NCBI GenBank assembly: GCA_034440635.1
Contig: JAOTON010001597.1
Span: 310,001-374,000 of the forward strand
Direction of reading: 5' to 3'
DNA from: Lepas anatifera
Taxonomy: Eukaryota > Arthropoda > Thecostraca > Lepadidae
DNA length: 64,000 nt
Below are positions 1-11,355 of the stretch, one piece after another (the stretch's first letter is position 1; each line of letters begins with the position of its first letter). The notes under the pieces are model-generated. The model did not search any database. It worked only from the letters and a program-made list of their open reading frames with translations, and had not been told where the DNA came from. Both the position numbers and the translations under genes were made by a program.

Positions 1-365
1 TGCCTCAAGGCTAAATTCATCCGTCTCAATTCATGACTCAACTCAACCAGCGACGACGACGCATGCTGTTGCAGCATTGGTTGAAGTAAAGAAGTAATGT
101 TAAGTATTGAAGATTAGAAGTTTTTGAGAGATTTGAAATGTTTTTTGGCAGTGTGTTCCACCACTTCAAATGTTTAAGACAAGGCCAGTGATAGGAATCT
201 GTTTAATTTTTCGACTATATGTATTAGTTGTGCGTAGGGATTTCTTTTGACCGGATGGACCTTCAAAAAGCAATTGAACGGTATAATTATTGATACTTGA
301 CACCTTTACTTAACATGTTTACCTGTTGAGCATCTTTTTTCAATTCATTTGACTCGCTGTCTTCA

Positions 366-463
366 CAACTCAACTCAACTCATTGACGTGTTGTGAACCG
401 ACTCAACTCAACTCAGCTCCTTTGTCTAATCAACTCAACTCAACTCAAATCAACTCAACTCAG
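366..463. repeat. (CTCAA)n microsatellite
   Basis: Runs of the pentamer CTCAA, broken by short unique pieces. A shorter run lies at about 28-50. No gene is visible in positions 1-600. Confidence 0.85.
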
Positions 464-599
464 AATCGAGTGAGTCGGAATTTGAGTTAAACTCCGACTC
501 TTACTCGCGAGTCGCACAACTCTGGTTGCTAGTTATCGAGGGAACGTTTATAGGGCATGCAGGGTTGAAACTTAAATGCGTTTAATTGATTGATACAGC

Positions 600-3480
600 T
601 GTCTGATGGTGCCAGTTTCATTTTCTTACGATAGTTACTCGCAGACGTATAAACTCGCCAAAAGCGTTAGTACGGTTGGTTCGGGCCGTTTGGGGCCGGG
701 TCAAATGTAATTGTTTTTCTGCTAAGGTAGCGGTAGACCTCGGGGACGCTTCGCATTCGCTCGCTGCGAACTTAATACATGTTTTGTTCCCGTGTTTATT
801 ATAGGCAGGAGTGCTTGTCACTTTCCTGTTTTCCCAGCTGCTTGAAAACAAAATTGAGGGAAGATGTGTACGGGACAGCTCAAACTCTGGTTTAGGTCAC
901 TGTTAATTTTTATTTATTTATTTATTCATTTGTAACATTTGTCATTTTCTGCACAAAAGGACATCCCATCCTACGAGAAAAAGTATCCTTAACACTAAGT
1001 AGGGACCGAAACTAAGCTTTATGGAAGTTGGATAGTGCCCGGAGATCCAGACAGCAATTATAAGAATGCATATATGAATAAAGCAAATGCAGCGAAACAT
1101 TATTTAGAGACGTACATGAAACATGGACTAGTTCGTCCCAAGATTCGAAAACCCTCAGTTTTGGTTATTATGAGACATAAGCAAAATGTCTGAATAGTGT
1201 TAGAGAACGTGCGATAAATTATAACAAATCTTTATTGGTCGCTTTTTGCTCAGGTGACAAGATGGTACGTATAACTGGTCAAATATGGTGACAGTTGGGT
1301 GTGATTTTCGGCAGGGGCGTCTAACAGAGCTGAATAAGAGCCCATTCTTTGGCATTGTTGGAATATTTTTAACGGCGAATCAAATGACGCATATTATGCC
1401 TATACTAGGTCAACATATTAAAATGACGTGAAGTAAGGTCATGCCAAGCTTACTGTTTGCATTGTTTGGGCTTGGTGCATTTGAATCGATCTACAATCAT
1501 AATATTAACATAATGACGTCGAAATAAAAGGTCTATTAATATTCCTTGAGTTATTAACCCCAGTTCGAGCTATCAACGCAGAACAAGAACATTCCCTGCC
1601 CAGCGCAGCAAAAGAAGGCGTCTTCAAGCTTTTTAAAGAGGTACTTGATGCCCTTAAGAATAGCGTACAACATGAAGTAGACACTGCTCTTTAAATAAGA
1701 AATCATTTGAAATGCGATGCGTGTCCCAATCGTTTCATCAATCTCATTGGGGTCATGACCTTTCAGGGGTTGAAATATTGCGATGTTACAATCGGTCAAA
1801 AAGTTTATGTGTGGATCGGTGGGTAATGTTCCTGCCTTCTGATCCATGGGCCCCGGTCTAAGTCCCGGAAGAGCTCCTGAGTTAATTGATCTGATACCCC
1901 GAACTCCCTCCCGACATAGTGATAGTTGGCGACGCCGTATAATCCTGGCAGTTTTGCAGCGTTAAAACCCCAACAATTATTAAACCGTATTGGAGAGGGG
2001 TCTGGCACCAACACGCACTGGAGGGGGGCTGGTAGGCCCTCCCCCTCCAGTTGACCTATCATGTCACAATGTAGTGTAGACCCTGTAATGTACACTGTAA
2101 CTAGCACTATAGCATCCGGTGGGCGGGAAAGGGGATTGTTCTTTACCCATGACTTTCTGCCTTCGACCTTAACATTTACATTGATTTGCCTTAACTATTA
2201 CGTCATAGCATGATATGCGTGAGACTGGGTAACGCCATTTGACTAAAGGCATCCGGACCAATAACCTTGAAAGTAATAGTATGACCTTGGCCTGTGGCCT
2301 TTGACTTTGACCTTCATGTGAGGTTATCCTGACCTATCATCCCGCTTATATGGCGTTCTGACGTTTCCACTCGATTTCCAGAGTAAGCCAACTGTTCCGG
2401 CCGCACAATTGTGGCGATATCAAAATGTAGGTCTGACTTTGAAAGCATGATGTCAACTGATTTTCAAATTATTTATAACCATCGGCCTTTGATTCTCTTT
2501 AGTGTGTAGTATCGTCGATAGCTTTTCACTAGCATTATAAGGGGCAGGTTTGGCGTGTCCTCACTTGTAAAATGTTATCAATCTTTGTAAGGTAGTTATT
2601 GGACAAGATGCCGAACTTAAAAAACTTTGATAAGTTACTTTTTCTTGTCCATGCCTGGGTGACGTCACGTGAAGTCATGCTTTGATGTGGTAGGCATATG
2701 GAAGCTATCAATAAATACAATGGTAATGGAGCACGAAGTTTCTTTTTATATGTTTTGAAAAAAATTGGACTATCATTGGGAACCCAAGGTGACCTTTTCT
2801 ACATCTCTGCCATTATTATTATCATCACATGAACGATTATGACGTGTCAACATACTCGATGAAGTAAAGAATTCGCATTTGCAATTGCTGGAAGGAAAAG
2901 ACGTCCCTAGCAAATGCTCAGCGCAAACTTTGCGTTGGGAGCAATAATTTGATAGCATTAAATAAAGTTTTCCCTCCAAGGGAAAGGAGATTGGGATAAA
3001 CTTCGTATTTTTCAAGGGAGAAAACTTTACTTCGCTACTGTGCCGGCTGCAGGCCTGTCTTTGCCGCCCAGCTATGTGAGAACAACTAGATAAAAACAGC
3101 TTAAAACCGGAATGCCAGAAGAAATAAGTGATTTATCATTCTTTTGAAGCTGTTTTTACAACAGCATCATTCAAAACAACTTTGTTGGAGGGATGCACTC
3201 TTTGTGATTTTTCTCATTATCCCTACATGTTTAAAAAAATCATCGCGCCGTTCTGACATCAACCCATTGAAATTCAATCGGACCCCCTGGGTATGGAATG
3301 GCTGATGAAAATGCGTGACCAGAAATCCAGTAGGAACTTATGGCTGCTTGGCAGTTTCGTGTATTAGTAGATAAATAATGTGTGTTTAGTAGCTGTTATT
3401 GCTTTGGGCGTTTTTTTTCGGTTGAACAAAATGAACTATTTCTATAATGAAATGTATTACCTCATTGCATAAACAGTTCA
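600..3480. other. Intergenic DNA without recognisable gene
   Basis: Only short open frames with no signal peptide, domain or splice pattern are present. The segment 2045-2345 holds several TGACCT hexamers, and 905-930 is a TTTA run. A SINE-tail relic lies at 1901-1985. I see no gene here. Confidence 0.55.
1901..1985 (+). mobile_element. SINE 3' fragment (relic)
   Basis: The segment shares an ordered string of words with the copies at about 3500 and 36510: a GTTGGCGACGCC block, a CCTGGCAGTT block and a C-run close to an A-rich end. The tRNA-like head is not recognisable, so this is a 5'-decayed copy. Confidence 0.55.
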
Positions 3481-3499
3481 TTAACCACTTGTTTTCGGG

Positions 3500-3678
3500 A
3501 CGCGGTTGTAGAGTGGTCAGCGAGGCTGGCTGCCACGCAGCCGACCCGGCTTCAGGGCCAGCGGCTTTCCTGGACAAGGGGCAAGCTGCCTCCCGAGAAA
3601 ACCCTTCCAACAGGGAAATAGTTGGCGACGCCATATTACCCTGGCAGTTGATGCGTCGATAAGCCCCCCCCCAAAAAA
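3500..3678 (+). mobile_element. tRNA-derived SINE copy
   Basis: The left part reads like an RNA polymerase III promoter, with an A-box-like TAGAGTGGTCAG and, about 40 bp on, a B-box-like GGCTTCAGGGCC. The right half (CCTTCCAACAGGGAAATAG, then GACGCCATATTACCCTGGCA) matches the copy at 36508. It ends in a C9-A7 tail. The order head, body, A-rich tail is that of a tRNA SINE. Confidence 0.65.
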
Positions 3679-4235
3679 ACTTGTTTTCTACCTAGTTCTT
3701 GGAATACAAATGATGGTCATACCAGCTCACCTTTAGACTTTGGTGGTGAGTGATGTCGTCCTCTGTATTGGAATCAGTTATCAATGCCACGGAAGCAGTA
3801 CAATTTTGTTGGCTCAGGGCCGTTTGTATTTTATTCACCCGCCACAATTTATCTCCTCGCCCAGCGTTCATTGCACTGATATGTTTCATGGGCGATGACT
3901 CAGGATTTGACTCAGGTTCTGATTCAGCTATTGTATTTTGTGAGACAATACAAGAGTGGAAATTGTGCCACTTTATCAGACCGCAAAACTGAACAGAGTA
4001 GCCCTTTCTTAGTCTCGTGGTCATGAAAAATCTATTGTTGCGCTGGGGCCAGCGGCAGTGACCTTCATGGCCACTGGTCCGGTCCAAAGAAAGTGGCGTT
4101 TGTTGCTGCATCAGGCATGCACCCGTTACACGACCCTGTCCAGGTACCGGACTTTGGCTGATATCCTGTTGTTCATGGCGGGCACCTTCCTCGTCAGGCT
4201 ACCAGCATGGACTCGCTCCTTGGACGCGGCGGCGG

Positions 4236-4247
4236 TCTAAAAAAAAA
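4236..4247 (+). promoter_or_regulatory. Weak TATA-like A-rich box of gene A
   Basis: A TCTAAAAAAAAA run about 90 bp upstream of the gene A start codon. It is a poor match to TATAAA, but it sits where the boxes of the related genes lie. An alternative is an unseen upstream exon. Confidence 0.3.
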
Positions 4248-4333
4248 CGCCGCCCAGCGGCGTAGGTATTATTCCTTACCGGCTGCCCGGTGGCGCCATT
4301 GTGTGTGGTGAGCCAACAGGGGGCGGCCGCAGT

Positions 4334-6940
4334 ATGCGGCTTCTGCTGGTGCTCTCAACAGTGGTGTGTGTGGCCTTGGCGGCTCCTCCCAAGTGCCAGC
4401 CTGGTGCCCCGGGATGTGCGCTGCCGGCTCCTCCGCCAAGGTCATTTCCGGGACCGCCGCCCAAAGGCTTCCCGGTCCCTCCGCCCCGAGGGTTTCCGGT
4501 TCAGCCACCTAGAGGGTTTGCAGTCTCGCCGCGAAAAGGCCCACCGGTCCCGCTGCCTAAAGGATTTCCAGCCTTGCCAAAAGGATTTCCATTCCCACCA
4601 CCAAGGGGATTTCCAGTCCGACCTCTAAAAGGTCCGCGAGTTTCGCCGCCAAAAGGTCTGCCAGTCTCACCACCAAGAGATCCTTCAGTCCCACAACCAA
4701 AAGGTCTGCCAGTCTCACCACCAAGAGGTCTGCCAATCCCATCACCAGGAGGCCGGCCGGTCCCTCAACCAAAAGGTCTGCCAGACGTTCCATCAAAAGG
4801 TCCGCCAGTTGCACCACCAAAAGGTCTGCCAGTCCCACCACGAAGAGGTCTACCTATCCCACCAACAAAAAGCCTGTCAATTGAGCCGCCAAAAGGTCTG
4901 CCAGTCTCACCACCAAGAGATCCGCCTGTCCCACAAGCGAAAGGTCTGCCAGTAGTGCCACCAAAAGGTCTGCCAGTCCCACCACCAAAAGGTCTGCCAG
5001 TCCCACCACGAAGAGGTCTACCTGTCCCGCCACCAAAAAGCCTGTCAATTCAGCCGCCAAAAGGTCTGCCAGTCGCACCACCAAAAGGTTTGCCAGTCCC
5101 ACCACGAAGAGGTCTGTCAGTCCCACCACCAAAAAGCCTGTCAATTCAGCCGCCTAAAGGTCTGCCAGTGGCACCGCCAAAAGGTCTGTCCTTTCAGCCG
5201 CCTAAAGGTTTTCCAGTTCCTCCGCGAAAAGGATTTCCACCGAGGCCTGCCCCTCCGGGGATGTCGACAATGCTCACGCCTGCCCAGCAGCGTAGACTGC
5301 GGGTGGTGCAGTTGTTACAGAAGCAGACTCCAGCTTCGCAGGTAGACAAGACCCAGCGCTCCTCACAGGACCTGAAGTCAACGAAGGACAAGCCGCAGCG
5401 TCCGATCGTGCCACGCCCGCCAAGGGTTCCTGCGTCGCACCTGGCACTGATGCGGCGCCGCATGCCTCTGCCGCCTCCGGGGATCGGGCTTCCTCTACCC
5501 CCTCCGCTGAGGAAGGTTCTTCCCAATGGAAAGAATCGTTTGCTACCAGTACCCGTGAGACCTTCGGGTCCACCCGGTGTCACCAGGCAGGCGTCTGGGT
5601 CTGTGAGCCGTGCTCCGCTGAGGACTTCGGGTGCTCCGCCACTGCGTTTGCCGAACATTCCGAGGTTCCGTCCGCCACTGCCCTTCCTTCCGCCACCAGG
5701 CCGTGCATCCTTCCCCACGATCTCTCCGAACTTCTCACCGAAGTTCTTCCCCTCAATTTCGCCCAAATTTTTGTCGTCAGTGTCGCCGAAATTCTCATCA
5801 CTGGTACCGGTGCTGGCTACCACTGCTGCTAGGCCGTTCTCGTCTCCAAAAACTCAGACTCGGCTCTCCACAGCGGCCCCAGCACTCACCTCATCATCAG
5901 ACCCGTCTTCGTCTCCAACCGCCGGTTCGACGTCGTCTCGGGTTCCTTCTTCGACCACACTTACCACGGGTGTTCCTGCCACTTCAAAGGCTGCTCCTAG
6001 TACTAGCTCAGCAGCTACACGAAAAACTACTCCAGCATCTTCTCCGAAATCTGCTTCGACAGTGTCTCGTACAGCTGCTCCGCGGACAACAACTGCGGAA
6101 GTCACGTCCACTTCCTCCAAAGCCACTTCAAGATCCACAACGTCAGCTGTTCCGAAAACCTCTCCAAAAGCTACCCCTGCACCTGCCTCAACACTTTCTA
6201 CGAGTGACGCTCCTTCGTCTGTTACACCAGCTTCTACGACTGTTTCGACAACTGTCTCGAAAGCTTCTACCACATCTACAGCTGCTCCGAAAGTTACCAG
6301 CGCTTCAACTGCTGCTGCAAAATCTACTACCGTTTCAAAACCCACATCAAAAGCTACCACTGTTTCAAAGACTACCTCAAAAGCTACCACCGCTTCTTCG
6401 AAGTCTTCAATCGCTTCGACCTCTGCTTCAAAATCTACCACCGTTTCTACAGCCGCTTCAAAATCTAGTACGGTCTCTACAGCCGCTTCAACATCTACCA
6501 CCGTTTCCACAGTTGCTTCAACATCTACCACTACTACTACAGCTGCTCCAGAAACTACCACTACTTCCACAGCTGCTCCAGAAGTTACCACTGCGACCTC
6601 TACTGAAGCTGCGCCGGTAGCCTCGTTAGTCAACGATACAAATAAGGAGCAATCTCAGAATATCTCTGCTCAGCCTCACCCGGCTACTCTCCAGAGGATA
6701 CCGCAGCTGCCCGAATTTATTGATACTCTGTACCAGAGACAGGCTCCGGTCACCACTCCCCAGCCCCACCCAGCCAGCCTGGAGAAGCTGCTGCCGACGG
6801 TGCAGGCAGCGCCCTTCAGCATCGATCGGCCTGTCGACAGGTTCAGCTCCTACAGAAGCTTCGACTCGTATGGCGCCTTTGGAGCGCGTGTTGCCGATAC
6901 GGGGCTGAATATCTACGAGGGCCGGTTAGGGATCGAGTAA
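4334..6940 (+). CDS. Secreted Pro-repeat / Ser-Thr-rich matrix protein (gene A)
   Basis: Single open exon of 868 residues. I start at the ATG at 4334 because it opens a clean signal peptide (MRLLLVLSTVVCVALAA). The mature protein begins near a CX6C pair (C21, C28), its only cysteines. Residues about 30-325 are a tandem octapeptide array of the form PPKGLPVP, with K/R-G and V/I/S variants. A Pro/Arg-rich linker and an FPTISPNFSPKFF-type segment follow (about 460-490). Residues about 510-765 are a mucin-like Ser/Thr/Ala domain with many TTVSTAAS-type units, likely O-glycosylated. The tail is less repetitive, carries two QPHPA(T/S)L units, and ends in a Tyr/Phe/Arg-rich stretch. The N-terminus aligns in spacing with gene B. 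No catalytic domain is visible. A structural extracellular role (cuticle, adhesive or mucin-like matrix) is inferred from composition; the exact function is unknown. Confidence 0.85.
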   Translation: MRLLLVLSTVVCVALAAPPKCQPGAPGCALPAPPPRSFPGPPPKGFPVPPPRGFPVQPPRGFAVSPRKGPPVPLPKGFPALPKGFPFPPPRGFPVRPLKGPRVSPPKGLPVSPPRDPSVPQPKGLPVSPPRGLPIPSPGGRPVPQPKGLPDVPSKGPPVAPPKGLPVPPRRGLPIPPTKSLSIEPPKGLPVSPPRDPPVPQAKGLPVVPPKGLPVPPPKGLPVPPRRGLPVPPPKSLSIQPPKGLPVAPPKGLPVPPRRGLSVPPPKSLSIQPPKGLPVAPPKGLSFQPPKGFPVPPRKGFPPRPAPPGMSTMLTPAQQRRLRVVQLLQKQTPASQVDKTQRSSQDLKSTKDKPQRPIVPRPPRVPASHLALMRRRMPLPPPGIGLPLPPPLRKVLPNGKNRLLPVPVRPSGPPGVTRQASGSVSRAPLRTSGAPPLRLPNIPRFRPPLPFLPPPGRASFPTISPNFSPKFFPSISPKFLSSVSPKFSSLVPVLATTAARPFSSPKTQTRLSTAAPALTSSSDPSSSPTAGSTSSRVPSSTTLTTGVPATSKAAPSTSSAATRKTTPASSPKSASTVSRTAAPRTTTAEVTSTSSKATSRSTTSAVPKTSPKATPAPASTLSTSDAPSSVTPASTTVSTTVSKASTTSTAAPKVTSASTAAAKSTTVSKPTSKATTVSKTTSKATTASSKSSIASTSASKSTTVSTAASKSSTVSTAASTSTTVSTVASTSTTTTTAAPETTTTSTAAPEVTTATSTEAAPVASLVNDTNKEQSQNISAQPHPATLQRIPQLPEFIDTLYQRQAPVTTPQPHPASLEKLLPTVQAAPFSIDRPVDRFSSYRSFDSYGAFGARVADTGLNIYEGRLGIE
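4425..5240 (+). repeat. Coding 24-bp minisatellite of gene A
   Basis: About thirty imperfect units coding for PPKGLPVP-like octapeptides, with the recurring DNA word CCAAAAGGTCTGCCAGTC. Units at 4980-5215 are the most alike, which suggests recent expansion by slippage or unequal exchange. Confidence 0.85.
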
Positions 6941-7051
6941 GGAATGGAGGCCGATGATGACCGCCACGAATTGTGCTGGGTGAAATTGTTTCCTTATTGG
7001 TAACGTTGTCATTCCTTGTTTCCCAAAACTATGCTCTAATTGTTTTAAAGT

Positions 7052-7057
7052 AATAAA
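7052..7057 (+). terminator. Polyadenylation signal of gene A
   Basis: AATAAA 112 bp after the stop codon, followed by a T-rich stretch. It implies a short 3' UTR. Confidence 0.65.
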
Positions 7058-7059
7058 TC

Positions 7060-10000
7060 GTCTGACATTTCATACCATATCCATTTTGTGGTTAAATGCG
7101 ATTTTTCCGTGTTTTTTCTTGTTTTGTTTGTAAGAGATTGGATATTTCATATAAGATATCTGTTGGGTTAGATGTTGGGGTTTGTGCAAAATCATTCTAA
7201 CCTGTTTGTTCTGTCAACAATATAGGATGAACTTGGGGCAGAGGAGTCCTTATGGAGATGCGTCGCCTAGATAATGAACTGTTGGTGTCTGCAAAATATA
7301 GCATTTCTTTTCTACAACAGGATCTTATATTTCCCGGGAAAACCATGTGTGACGCTACTTGGCCATGGAAGTGGAGCTGGAGATTATTCCATTTGATTGT
7401 TATTATCTCTACGCCCACTTACGGCCAACTCTTCATACTGAAGTGCTAGGAACGTAGTGTATTTCTTCACCTTTGCAGGTGTCCATATAGTTGCTACGCA
7501 TGTTGTATACATCTGAATAGTACAATTCACCGGTCAATTATTTATCCTTCATGACCTTTATTGGTCAGTGCATTGTGCTAGAGGTGTGAAAGTACTGCTT
7601 AGAAGTGCAATGTACCTCACGAAGAAGGGCTGTGATAAGGAAGTTGTGTTTGTGGCAATAAATGACATAGTTTAGTAGGATTACGAGTTATTTCTCGAAT
7701 TTTAAGGCCACAAAATATGCTTCAGAGGTCATTTTTTATGTTTTGCGAGTACAACGTCCAAGGCCCTCTCAAGGCCCTCGAGGTCAACATTTCTAAACGG
7801 TTTTGGGTGATCTTGTCCACATGGGTCGAATGACGTCACTGTAAGTAGCTTACCAGCAAATTAATATGCTTGGCCGTAACGTGATATTTGTCACTCAACG
7901 CAATGAATGGAGCCCTTGTTGTCTTTTCAAACTAAGGTGTCTTGGAAAATTAATCCCAATGTCAAATCATCATATTTTGAAAAATTCGGCCGAACCAATA
8001 AGACATTTCGGAGGTCGCAGGTCTGGACAGATTAGGTCATTTATCGTCAGATTCACATCAGCTGCGACATTTTTGGTCAGATGACTGGGAATTTATCAAT
8101 GAGATGCAGGAAATATGTCTTAGCAGGTATATGTCCCAGAAAGCATCGCGGTCTGTTTTTCTCACTGGAATCCGAAATATGGCATTCACACCCAAAGGTC
8201 AGACGTGACATCGAAAATCACAAATCGTTTCGCAAGAAGTCTTAAACCCGCGTTGAAAGCGGCCGGCCATGTGACATCACACATGCCGGGTCGCTCAGTA
8301 ATCACGCTGAATACAATAGCCAGTGGCGGACCCAGGATAACATGTCAGGGGGGTTGGGGACCGGAGCCTCCCCGCAATTACCTCGGAACAGTTCAGCTAT
8401 GCATCAACTATGGGCGCTTTAAAATTCCCGGTGGGGGGGGTGGTTAGCCCCTTAGCTCCCCTCGAATCCGCCGCTAAATACAACTCACTGCTCCCTTTAC
8501 CACTCGTGAAAACTAGCTCGGGCGGATGTTGGCAGTAGCCGGGGCATTCCATGAAAAATCGATGGGTTTAGGGTGGTTAATAGTTCCGAGCTATCTTGCA
8601 TTTCCTTGCTGTCATTTTTACGCTTCTTTCTTTTATTTGATAGCTGTTGCTCGTCTGAACTTCTTGTAGATGTCTTCTTTGCGTAATATTCCCTGTGAAA
8701 TCATATGCGTGAGCTGTCTCGAATGGCTCACCCGCTCTTTTCATAAACGCTATTTTTTGTGGGGTGTGTGAATATATCCTTTTGTTCACAATTTGAATAT
8801 TCTCGGCACTGGTCGCCCAAGCAGCGACGGATGCGTGCTTTCCTGCGAGCGACTGCCGACCATACTACCAACCGCCGTTCGATGCTGTTCCGGGAGACTC
8901 ACAGTTCCCACCCCGTTTTCCGTGAAAGCTGCTGCGATTGTTTTGGTCGCCCCTTCGCCATATTGGCGCTAATCAGATCTACCACTGCCTGAGAACCATA
9001 ACCATGCGTCGGTGTTTGAACATCGTTCCTCAGAATCACTGACTGGCGCTATGTTCTTTATGAGAATCGATAAGGCCAAGGCTGATTGCACTGCGGGTGG
9101 CAACCTCGAGAATGAACCAGGTTGATGGGATATACTGGTTTGAAGTAAGGTCGCAATCGAGGCCTGTTTTTTCAACGTAGTGAGATTCATGGATTTTTTG
9201 ATTATTTTGTATTGATGTTTTCTACGAAAACAAGGATAAAATGGAGGCCTGCGAATGCAAAAAGCAGCCCAACTCGCAAGGGTGCACTTAGAGAAGAGAA
9301 AACAGTTCTTGAGCTTGCCATTCACAGATCATATGTGGATAAATTGGAAACCATTCACAGTTATGGTGATCATTATATAAGTTGAGGCTCTATGTTAAGG
9401 CCGCCAGGCCCCCCTGTTTTCAGTGGCGGGAACGTTTGCCAAAAGAAAGTGGCCACATTTAACAGAATTTAATAGCTTTTTGACTTTTAAATCGGCCGAA
9501 AATTTTTACTTATAGCTAATCACTCATTTAGATCGCCAACACGGTTACGTTGCTTGCATTAAGACCTACGTACGTGGATTATTTCTTTTTGTTTTCTTCT
9601 CACCACTGCGTCATACTCCCTTTTTATTATATTCCTGGTGTGTTTTATTTTCAAAGTGGCTAGTTTGTGGTATTGTGTTATACTTAAGGTTGACTTATAC
9701 TTTGACCGTGTGCCAGACTTACCTTGTAGTCTAGTTATTCGCCTTTTCCGCATAACGTAATGTCCAATACCTTTAACGTTATTAAATATACCTGTTATTA
9801 TAATCCTACCCCCCCTACCGTGGTTAACCTCTTGTTTGATTGCCACCTGTGTTAAAAAAATACTGGACGCACGCCGCCCATGTGAGGTTGTGCTGTCCAC
9901 ACTCCGCTAAAACATGACTTCTCTTGACTCTATGTTGTTAATAGCAGACTGCATATTTTCTGTTCAGAAGAAATGTGTTAGCGAAAATGATTCATCCCGG

Positions 10001-10600
10001 CGTGTAACCCTCTAACTCCGGCTGACTTTTCTTAATGCCCCCCCCACCCCGTAATAATTGTCTCACCCAGCACCTTTCTCATCCTATTGAGCAGAAAATG
10101 TAAAAACGAAATATTTCTAATTTGTTTTGAGGAAAAACGTCGATTTTCCCGCGGGATGATAGTTAGGTGATAACGTTCGCTGTGTGCATGGCGGAAAAAA
10201 TTATTGGGTGTCGATAAAAACGATATAGAAAACTTGATAATGACTCCTGGATGTTGTCTATGAAGCAAACAAACCAATGTTCTCCTAAAGCCATTGTTTA
10301 GTAAAAGGCTATAAGTTATAGGTTCGACCAAATCCATGGTTCGGTTAGAGAGGAGATGTTATTGACCTTCTGCTAAATCTAAGGTTCTGCTACAGGTCAA
10401 ATGTCATAAATGTTCTGCCAAATCCACCGTTCGGTTACAGGGCAGATTCCATAGATTTTCTCCTAAATATATGATTGGGTTACCGGTGAAACGCTCAATG
10501 TGCCGTGTAACCCATTCTTGTCTGGCTCTGCAGCGGACTTTAGCCCTTCTGCACGTGCAGCCTCCTGTATCTTTAGCGAAAACACTTCACATGCGCCTGG
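7060..10600. other. Intergenic DNA between genes A and B
   Basis: Apart from the MITE at 8317-8476, I see no exon, RNA gene or large repeat. A run of C at 10038-10048 and scattered AT-rich stretches are the only features. The short open frames here lack any protein-like signal. Confidence 0.5.
8317..8476. mobile_element. hAT-like MITE
   Basis: A 160-bp element. The left end TAGCCAGTGGCGGACCCAGG pairs with the inverted right end TAGCGGCGGATTCGAGG. The element is flanked by AATACAA on both sides (8310-8316 and 8477-8483), close to the 8-bp target duplication of hAT elements. It has no coding capacity. Confidence 0.7.
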
Positions 10601-10610
10601 CTGGCTGTCA

Positions 10611-10843
10611 AGGTTAACCTCAGTTCAGGCTACCTCAGCCCATGCTGACCTTAGTCCAGGCTGACCTCAGACCAGGCTGACCTCAGTCCAGACTGACGTC
10701 AGTCCAGACTGACCTCAGCCCAGACTGACCTCTGTTCAGGCTACCTCAGCCCAGACTGACCTCAGTCCAGGCTGACCTCAGTCCAGGCTGACCTCAGTCC
10801 GGGCTGACCTCTGTCCAGGCTGACCTCAGTCCGGGCCAGCCTC
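10611..10843 (+). repeat. 16-bp minisatellite containing TGACCT
   Basis: About fourteen imperfect units of CTGACCTCAGTCCAGG, ten of which keep an exact TGACCT. It lies 510-745 bp upstream of the gene B start. TGACCT is the reverse complement of AGGTCA, the half-site of nuclear receptors including arthropod ecdysone-pathway receptors; any regulatory role here is speculation. Confidence 0.85.
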
Positions 10844-11294
10844 ACTCTGCAACGCTTGCAGTTGTTGATGTTTCTGGCCAGATGCTTGTTCTAATTTCCT
10901 TCCCGGGCTAGTTCGGTTCAGGAGGAAACCTCGCACCTCCACTCGGCCTTGCCCCGGTTTCGCCATTTCATTGGGCTCTTCTCCGCTTGCTACCAGCTAC
11001 TGACAGGCTCCCCCGCACGTGCTGCGGATCGACTTTCCTATAGCGTGTCTTTCCCCCGTATACACGCCCGAGTTTGGTGGCAAGCGACTCGTGTCACGGC
11101 TCGGTTTTGCCTTCGCTTAATTTTCGGCGCTGTATTGTTGGTAGGTTTTCGGGGCGCGAATTTCCTCTTTGGTTCGGAAAACGTCTCGTTTGACCGGGTC
11201 ATTGCTATGCGTTTCGTCATATGGAGTATGCGTGGCCGGACAATCGCGGTCATTGTTGACTCGTGCTCGCGTTCATACTTCGTTTGTGACATTG

Positions 11295-11303
11295 GATTAA
11301 AAC
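11295..11303 (+). promoter_or_regulatory. TATA-like box of gene B
   Basis: GATTAAAAC, about 55 bp upstream of the ATG. This matches the TATA-to-ATG spacing of genes C and F, but the sequence is only a weak TATA match. Confidence 0.35.
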
Positions 11304-11355
11304 ACCTCGCAGGTCTTCCAGCTCGCATTGGCCGACTCTGCCGAGTGGTGGCAGT

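Noticed and set aside
1554..2107. Two overlapping - strand frames of about 100 residues
   Set aside because: The second runs through the SINE tail, and the first has no domain or promoter.
5631..6633. Long overlapping frames within gene A on both strands
   Set aside because: Their Leu/Gln-rich or Val/Glu-rich translations follow from reading the Ser/Thr/Ala repeats out of frame. Only gene A has a start with a signal peptide.
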